From: Caballeronia sordidicola
GTDB taxonomy: Bacteria > Pseudomonadota > Gammaproteobacteria > Burkholderiales > Burkholderiaceae
DNA: 64,000 nucleotides
Direction of reading: 5' to 3'
NCBI RefSeq assembly: GCF_001544455.2
Contig: NZ_FCOC02000021.1
Location: 37,382 to 101,381, forward strand
The stretch's first letter is position 1; each line of letters begins with the position of its first letter. Made by a program: the position numbers and the translations under genes. This document shows, piece by piece, positions 58,867-64,000 of this stretch. Under the pieces are notes generated by a model, which saw nothing but the letters and a program-made list of their open reading frames with translations, made no database searches and was not told the DNA's origin.

Positions 58867-59973
58867 TCAAGGCAGCGTCACTGGCACGGGCCGCGTCAGC
58901 AGGTCGATATATAGATTGAAGAAGCGGTTGTTGTCGAACTGCGTCACGTAAGTGATCTTTTGCGGAGACGCCCCCGCGACAGGGTTTTGATAAACCTTCA
59001 CCTGACCCTGGGTTTCGCCGCTGCTGGTATCGATGTCGAGGTATGCGCTCTTTGTCTGCGTTGCGTAAGTCGGATCGGTAAAGTAGGCGATCGTCAGCGT
59101 ATCGAAGATATCGGTGTTGGTACTGAATGCGTTTGCGTTGGCTATTGCATATGCTCGGGTGACCGCGGTCTGCTTGTTCGGATTGTTTGCGATCTGGTCG
59201 TAGACGCTTTCAGTGAGCGGCACGGTGTCGGTGACATCGAGCGGAATCACGGATTGGGGAATCGACGTCTGCAACACGGTGCGCACCGCAAGCGGATCGA
59301 ACCACCAGTTCAGCTCGCCTACGGCGTTGGCGTTGCCCGGTACAGCCATCGCGCCGCCCATGTAGACGATCTGCTTGATCAAGGACGCGATTTCCGGCGC
59401 TTTCTGCAAGGCGAGCGCGAGATTGGTCGGCGGGCCCACTTCGAGAATGGTGACCTGATTGGGATACTTCTTGACCGTGTCGATTATGTAGTCGGACGCA
59501 TTCTCCGCTTGCAGCTTCGTGCTGGTTGCGAAGCCATCCGGCGGTGCGGTCAACTGCGACGCCTGAGTTGGTTCTGGCCGCATCCACGCGCCGAAATAAC
59601 CGTTAGGATTCGCCGCTTGCTGCACCCGGATACTGGCAACATCGTATTGCAACGGGTAGTTCGCACCAGCGTAAACGCCCACCGTGTTCTGCACGCCCAT
59701 GCGCTCGACAGCCTTGAGTGCATCCGCCTGTTCCTGCAGCAACCAGTCATTTCCGGTCACGACCGTGAGCCCCAGCAAGTTGACCTTGCCTTGCGCCATC
59801 AATTGCGTGGTCATGGCGAAAAGCTGGCCATCGTCGCCCATGGTGTTGAAATCCGAATCCATGATCACCTTGGGCGCGTTCGATAAAGGTGAGGAATTCG
59901 AATTGCTGTCGTTGCCGCCGCATGCGGCGAGCGCCATGGATGTCATGAGGATTGCTATAGACTTTGAGTGCAT
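58867..59973 (-). CDS. Lipoprotein nucleoside hydrolase
   Basis: 368 residues from ATG 59973 (GGGAAC upstream). The N-terminus is a lipoprotein signal with lipobox LAAC; Gly follows the Cys, so outer-membrane sorting is expected. The nucleoside hydrolase calcium motif is VIMDSDFNTMGDDGQLFAM, with VTGNDW and VTILEVGPPTNLALAL further on. It cleaves nucleosides to base and ribose, here outside the cytoplasm. It is the last gene after the ribose genes, and so could supply ribose for them. Confidence 0.88.
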   Translation of the reverse strand: MHSKSIAILMTSMALAACGGNDSNSNSSPLSNAPKVIMDSDFNTMGDDGQLFAMTTQLMAQGKVNLLGLTVVTGNDWLLQEQADALKAVERMGVQNTVGVYAGANYPLQYDVASIRVQQAANPNGYFGAWMRPEPTQASQLTAPPDGFATSTKLQAENASDYIIDTVKKYPNQVTILEVGPPTNLALALQKAPEIASLIKQIVYMGGAMAVPGNANAVGELNWWFDPLAVRTVLQTSIPQSVIPLDVTDTVPLTESVYDQIANNPNKQTAVTRAYAIANANAFSTNTDIFDTLTIAYFTDPTYATQTKSAYLDIDTSSGETQGQVKVYQNPVAGASPQKITYVTQFDNNRFFNLYIDLLTRPVPVTLP

Positions 59974-60046
59974 TGCTGTTCCCATTCGAGTTGGTGGATA
60001 ACGAACAACGACTGCAACATGGCGCCATGCGGCAGCTTCGCATTTC

Positions 60047-60080
60047 ACGTGTGCCGCCTGCTCAGGCAGGCGGCACACGT
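60047..60080. other. Stem-loop between rbsK and nucleoside hydrolase genes
   Basis: ACGTGTGCCGCCTG, loop CTCAGG, CAGGCGGCACACGT: perfect 14-bp arms. No T-tract follows on the minus strand, so it may lower or stabilise rather than stop transcription into the hydrolase gene. Confidence 0.6.
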
Positions 60081-60142
60081 CCGGCGTTTGATCTACATCT
60101 ACATCTATACCAAAAGCGCTTGCTGACAAGAATCGGGTTGCG

Positions 60143-61075
60143 TCAGGATGCGTTGTCTACTTCATGGCGAGTGGGAATGGACGGCTGAGCGCCCGCGCGC
60201 GTCACCGAAATAGCAGCGGCGCGCTGCGCCAGATCAATTGCGGCTTCCACCGGCTGGCGCGCTGCCAGTTGTGCGGCGAATACCCCGATGAACGTATCGC
60301 CTGCGGCGGTCGTGTCCACTGCGTCGACCTTGGGCGCGGGGAAATGCGTGCCTTCGCCGCCTTCCGGCAACAAATACGCGCCCTGCGAACCCAGCGTGAC
60401 GATCACGTTGCGCGCGCCGGCGCGTTGCAGTTCCTTTGCCGCGCGCCGTGCGCCGCTTTGCGATTCGACTGGCAATCCCGCGAGGATCGCCGCCTCGACT
60501 TCGTTCGGAACCAGATAGTCGACGAGCGGCAGCCACTCGGCCGGCAGCGGGCCGGTCGCGGGCGCCGGGTTCAGCACGGTCAGCTTGCCGAAGCGCTTGG
60601 CGCTCACCAGCGTTGCATACACCGAATCCCAAGGGATCTCGAGCTGGCACACCACGACATCGGCTGACTTGATGACCGCTTCGTGCCGCTTGACCATTTC
60701 AGGCGTGACTTGTCCGTTGCTGCCCGCGACCACCACAATGGTGTTCTGGCCATCGTCCGCAACGGTCACCATCGCAACGCCGGTGGGCAGCGACGGATCG
60801 ATCTCGATCGCGCCGCAGTCGATGCCTTCCGTTTCAAGTCCCGCAAGCCGCACCTTTCCGTTTGCATCGGCGCCGACACAGCCCGCCATGGCCACGCGCC
60901 CGCCAATGCGAGCGGCCGCGACCGCCTGATTACCGCCCTTGCCGCCGGAATGTTCGGAGAACTCATGGCCGCCAATGGTTTCGCCCGGTCGCGGCAGATG
61001 AGGGGAGCGCGCCACGAGATCGGTATTGATACTGCCGACAATAAGGACCAGCCCTTGCTTTGTTTCTTTCGACAT
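60143..61075 (-). CDS. rbsK: Ribokinase
   Basis: 310 residues, PfkB family. Motif 1: GGKGGNQAVAAARIGG; motif 2 with catalytic Asp: DTTAAGDTFIGVFAAQL. It phosphorylates ribose at O5. AGGAGAACAAGTCG precedes ATG. Follows rbsC by 21 bases in the rbs operon. Confidence 0.95.
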   Translation of the reverse strand: MSKETKQGLVLIVGSINTDLVARSPHLPRPGETIGGHEFSEHSGGKGGNQAVAAARIGGRVAMAGCVGADANGKVRLAGLETEGIDCGAIEIDPSLPTGVAMVTVADDGQNTIVVVAGSNGQVTPEMVKRHEAVIKSADVVVCQLEIPWDSVYATLVSAKRFGKLTVLNPAPATGPLPAEWLPLVDYLVPNEVEAAILAGLPVESQSGARRAAKELQRAGARNVIVTLGSQGAYLLPEGGEGTHFPAPKVDAVDTTAAGDTFIGVFAAQLAARQPVEAAIDLAQRAAAISVTRAGAQPSIPTRHEVDNAS

Positions 61076-61096
61076 CGACTTGTTCTCCTGCCCGCG

Positions 61097-62098
61097 TCAC
61101 AAGACGCGGCGTTTGCTGCGATACGTATCCAGCACGACGGCGACGACGATCACCGCGCCCGTGATGATCCGCTTGGTCGGCTCGTTTGCGCCGATCTGCG
61201 CAAGACCCGCGGCAAGCACGGAAATGATCAGGACGCCAAAGAAGGTGCTGATGACCGAACCGCGCCCACCCATCAGGCTCGTTCCGCCAATCACGACCGC
61301 CGCGATCACCTGCAGTTCGATACCCGAGCCAGCGTTGGGATCGGCGGCTTCGAGGCGGGAAATCTGGAACAATGCCGCGAGGCCGGAGAGTAGCCCCATG
61401 AGCGCGAACACGATGATCTTGTAAGGGCGCGGATTGACGCCCGCGAGCCGCACCGCTTCTTCGTTCGTGCCAATGCCGACCAGATAGCGGCCGAACACGG
61501 TACGCGTCAGCACCAGTTGCGCCACGACCATCACGACTATGGCAATCAGGAACGAAGGCGAAATGCCGAAGGCGATCGGGTTTGACAGGAAGTCGAAGGC
61601 GTCGCCAATGTATGCGGTGCGCGAATTCGTCATTTGATACGCAAGGCCGCGTGCGGCCTCGAGCACGCCGAGCGAAACAATGAACGAAGGAATGCGCCAG
61701 CCCACGGTGACCGCGCCGGTCACGCAACCGGTCAGCGTGGCGCCCGCCATGCCGAGCAAGGCTGCGGGTAACGCTGGCCAGTGCCATTGCAGCGCGGCGA
61801 CGCTGGTCAGGGCCGCGCCGAGCGCCAGCACCGAGCCCACTGACAAGTCGATGCCCGCAATGATCAGCACGAAGGTCATGCCCACTGACATCACCACCAG
61901 ATCGGGAATCTGGTTCGCGATAGTGCTGAAGGTGTCGTAAGTGAGGAAGTGCGAACTCAGCACCGAGAAGAGCGCGATCATCGCAATCAGGGCGCCGAGC
62001 AGGCCAAGGTAATTCGAAAACCCGAGGCGCGTGCCGATCGGCTTTGCGCTTTTGGGCGGCTCCGTTTGCGTCTTCGGTGTGGTGGTCTGAGTGGTCAT
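61097..62098 (-). CDS. rbsC: Ribose-type ABC transporter permease
   Basis: 333 residues from ATG 62098 (CGGAG upstream), with eight or more spans and the family stretch IAGIDLSVGSVLALGAALTS plus GTNEEAVRLAGVNPRPYK. A Thr/Lys/Pro-rich N-terminal tail of about 20 residues is cytoplasmic. One base separates it from rbsA, so they are co-translated. Confidence 0.94.
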   Translation of the reverse strand: MTTQTTTPKTQTEPPKSAKPIGTRLGFSNYLGLLGALIAMIALFSVLSSHFLTYDTFSTIANQIPDLVVMSVGMTFVLIIAGIDLSVGSVLALGAALTSVAALQWHWPALPAALLGMAGATLTGCVTGAVTVGWRIPSFIVSLGVLEAARGLAYQMTNSRTAYIGDAFDFLSNPIAFGISPSFLIAIVVMVVAQLVLTRTVFGRYLVGIGTNEEAVRLAGVNPRPYKIIVFALMGLLSGLAALFQISRLEAADPNAGSGIELQVIAAVVIGGTSLMGGRGSVISTFFGVLIISVLAAGLAQIGANEPTKRIITGAVIVVAVVLDTYRSKRRVL

Positions 62099-62099
62099 G

Positions 62100-63779
62100 C
62101 TAGTGCTCCGTAATATGTGCTTCTGGCGTTCTTGTGTCTGGCTCGGCAGGTTCGGCGAGGATTTTATCGCGGCCTGCATACCCCGCGAATGCCGCGGCGA
62201 GCAGTGCATCCTGCGACCAGTCATCGCGCTCGAAGATGCCCGTCATGCGTCCCGCCGACATTACTCCTATGCGGTCGCAAATGAGCATTAATTCGCGCAG
62301 ATCGCTCGATACCACGACCAGTGCGCGGCCCTCGCGCGCCTGCGCGCCCATCAATGCATAGATGTCGAACTTCGCGCCAACGTCGATACCGCGCGTGGGT
62401 TCGTCGAAGAGCAGCACAGTGCAGTCGCGCGCGAGCCAGCGCCCGATCACAACCTTCTGTTGATTGCCGCCCGACAGTTCGGACACAGGTTGCGCCGCGC
62501 TCGACGTGCGTATGCGCATTGCCGTGATCTGCTTTTGCGCCAGTGCGTTTTCGCGCCGCGCGTCGACCACGCCATGCTTCGATACCGCGCCGACATTGCC
62601 AAGCGAAATGTTCGCGGCAATAGGCTGCGGCAGTAACAAACCTTCGCCCTTGCGGTCTTCGGTAATCAACGCAATGCCCTGGCCGACCGCATCCGAAGGC
62701 GATTTCACATTGACCTTCACGAGCGCGCCGCCGTGGCGCGCAACGAACACCTCGCCGCTATCCGCGCGGTCTGCGCCATAAATCAGCCGCATGAGTTCGG
62801 TGCGCCCGGCGCCGATCAACCCGCTTATGCCGAAAATTTCCCCGGCCTTCACTTCGAACGATACGTCTCGCACCACGTGACCGCGCGTCATGCCCCGGAC
62901 CTTGAACGCCGTCGCGCCAATCCGGCGCTCGCCCAGATCGATGCGTTCGCCAATGTCGCGCCCAACCATCAGTGTGACGAGTTTATCGCTCGTCAGATTG
63001 TGCATTGCGTCAACATGCACGAGGCGGCCGTCGCGCAGCACCGCTGCACGTTCGGCAATGCGCGCCAGTTCTTCGAGCCTGTGCGAGATATAAATCAGCG
63101 CGACGCCACGCGACTTCAAACGCTCGACCTGCTCGAACAGCAGATCGACTTCGCGCGCGGTCAGCATGGCCGTGGGTTCGTCGAGGATCAGCACGCGGCA
63201 ATCGCCAATCAGGTTGCGCGCGATTTCGACCATCTGCTGATGACCTATGCCAAGCTCGCCAACGAGCGTATCCGGGTCGATTGCATCGAGGCCGACTTGC
63301 GCCATGGCATGACGCGCGTCTTCACGCAGCTTCGCGCGATCGATCCAGCCAAGACCGCGTTGAGGCAAGCGGTTGAGAAAGAGGTTTTCCGCCACCGATA
63401 ACGTGGGCAAGAGGTTCAGCTCCTGCATCACCATGCGTACGCCGAGCGCTTCGGCGTCGCTGCGGGTCGCGGGTGCATAGGCGGCGCCTGCAAGTTGCAT
63501 GGAGCCGGTAGTGGGCGTGACAAGGCCGCTGATGATCTTCGACAGGGTGCTTTTGCCAGCGCCATTCTCGCCGGTCAGCGCGAGCGCTTCGCCGGGACGC
63601 AGATGCAGCGACACATCCATGAGTACCGGTTCGACATAAGTCTTGCCTATGCCATGGATGGTCAGCACCGGAGATGCATCGGCGCCATTGGCAGCATTGG
63701 CATTAGGGGCGGTTGAACTTGGCATCGCTTTGGAAAGACTGGAAGGTGCTTGAGGGTGAACGTTGAAGCGTGCGGTCAT
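62100..63779 (-). CDS. rbsA: Ribose-type ABC transporter ATPase, double domain
   Basis: 559 residues with two ATPase halves. First: Walker A GENGAGKSTLSKI and VLILDEPTAMLTARE. Second: degenerate Walker A GLIGAGRTELMRL, signature SELSGGNQQKVVIGRWLA, and VLLFDEPTRGIDVGAK. The start may be 63779 or the ATG at 63725; the first lies against a hairpin that would cover its ribosome site. Confidence 0.94.
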   Translation of the reverse strand: MTARFNVHPQAPSSLSKAMPSSTAPNANAANGADASPVLTIHGIGKTYVEPVLMDVSLHLRPGEALALTGENGAGKSTLSKIISGLVTPTTGSMQLAGAAYAPATRSDAEALGVRMVMQELNLLPTLSVAENLFLNRLPQRGLGWIDRAKLREDARHAMAQVGLDAIDPDTLVGELGIGHQQMVEIARNLIGDCRVLILDEPTAMLTAREVDLLFEQVERLKSRGVALIYISHRLEELARIAERAAVLRDGRLVHVDAMHNLTSDKLVTLMVGRDIGERIDLGERRIGATAFKVRGMTRGHVVRDVSFEVKAGEIFGISGLIGAGRTELMRLIYGADRADSGEVFVARHGGALVKVNVKSPSDAVGQGIALITEDRKGEGLLLPQPIAANISLGNVGAVSKHGVVDARRENALAQKQITAMRIRTSSAAQPVSELSGGNQQKVVIGRWLARDCTVLLFDEPTRGIDVGAKFDIYALMGAQAREGRALVVVSSDLRELMLICDRIGVMSAGRMTGIFERDDWSQDALLAAAFAGYAGRDKILAEPAEPDTRTPEAHITEH

Positions 63780-63780
63780 G

Positions 63781-63806
63781 CCGCAGGACGTCGGATCGTC
63801 CTGCGG
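63781..63806. other. Stem-loop between rbsB and rbsA
   Basis: CCGCAGGAC, 8-base loop, GTCCTGCGG: perfect 9-bp arms, no T-tract. Such hairpins after binding-protein genes protect the rbsB transcript and lower expression of the ATPase. Confidence 0.65.
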
Positions 63807-63841
63807 CCCGCCGTGCTGGCGGTGATACTTTTGCGTGGCGC

Positions 63842-64000
63842 TTACTTCTTGCCCGTCACGAGATCCACAGGCGTCTCAACAACGCTCGACAACGCCGACT
63901 GCTTCTGATGCGCCGACAATGCCTTCAACGCGGTATCGATACCGAAAACCGCCTGCTTTGCAGCGTACTGGTCGGCGGTGGCGAGCACGCGGCCGTCGGC
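63842..64000 (-). CDS. rbsB: Ribose-type periplasmic binding protein, C-terminal end
   Basis: Only the last 52 residues are in the window: ATADQYAAKQAVFGIDTALK and the end TPVDLVTGKK, as in RbsB-type binding proteins (pathway of sugar uptake; periplasmic). It is the upstream gene of rbsACK, so the operon promoter is outside the window. Confidence 0.85.
   Translation of the reverse strand, partial: ADGRVLATADQYAAKQAVFGIDTALKALSAHQKQSALSSVVETPVDLVTGKK

Overview
The window is GC-rich chromosomal DNA from a Burkholderiaceae bacterium, most likely Caballeronia or Paraburkholderia. The evidence is the protein style: a Burkholderia-type porin, a DUF4148 secreted protein, a DUF6723-like small protein, many LysR/GntR/AraC/MocR regulators beside small catabolic operons, and no rRNA, tRNA, phage or IS genes. 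It reads as an accessory metabolic region made of short regulated cassettes.

Layout. 1-5.8 kb: the end of a class III aminotransferase, a four-PAS hybrid histidine kinase with two receivers, and a zinc-ribbon membrane protein. 5.8-21 kb: mixed genes (low-affinity iron permease family, a ParE/RHH toxin-antitoxin pair, a TAXI solute-binding protein, GNAT, azoreductase, MocR, AhpD-like protein, TetR/MFS pair, MFS/AraC pair, NmrA, a GDPD homologue with a degraded active site, a TlpA-type thioredoxin fused to an Lgt-like membrane domain, MEKHLA, ghrA/VOC/LysR).

22-33.9 kb: an uptake and catabolism cluster for an unidentified amino-acid-like compound. It has a periplasmic binding protein, a porin, a PLP dehydratase, a CTP-synthase-type glutamine amidotransferase, an aminotransferase, a creatinase-like M24 hydrolase, an enolase-superfamily enzyme, an M20 deacylase, and an ABC ATPase and permease. 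A GntR regulator with two winged helices is at the edge. The binding-protein promoter and the permease promoter, 10.7 kb apart, share a near-palindrome (TTGTATAAATTTGTACAA type) lying over the -10 box, so they probably form one regulon.

34-45.4 kb: a CoA-dependent acid degradation cluster. Two paralogous MFS carriers bracket a lactonase, a malate/lactate-type dehydrogenase, two MaoC-fold proteins, two class III CoA-transferases, an HMG-CoA-lyase-like enzyme and a protein joining a MerR-type HTH to a citrate synthase fold with altered catalytic residues. Three promoters carry the same 16-bp box (TTGATTCRACGATCAA) three bases before the -35. No ordinary regulator is encoded inside this cluster, so the HTH-citrate synthase fusion is the best candidate regulator. 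This is the most promising undescribed system in the window.

45.5-58.8 kb: DUF4148 protein, glycerol kinase, VOC and GFA proteins, a GntR/UTRA-controlled operon (symporter, D-tartrate-dehydratase-like enolase, fumarase/aspartase-superfamily lyase) with an 11-bp-arm operator, a His/Gly-rich secreted protein, a cytochrome P450, a second LysR/VOC pair paralogous to the one at 20.5-21.9 kb, and an acyltransferase. 58.8-64 kb: an rbsB-rbsA-rbsC-rbsK operon ending in a lipoprotein nucleoside hydrolase, which suggests periplasmic nucleoside cleavage coupled to ribose import.
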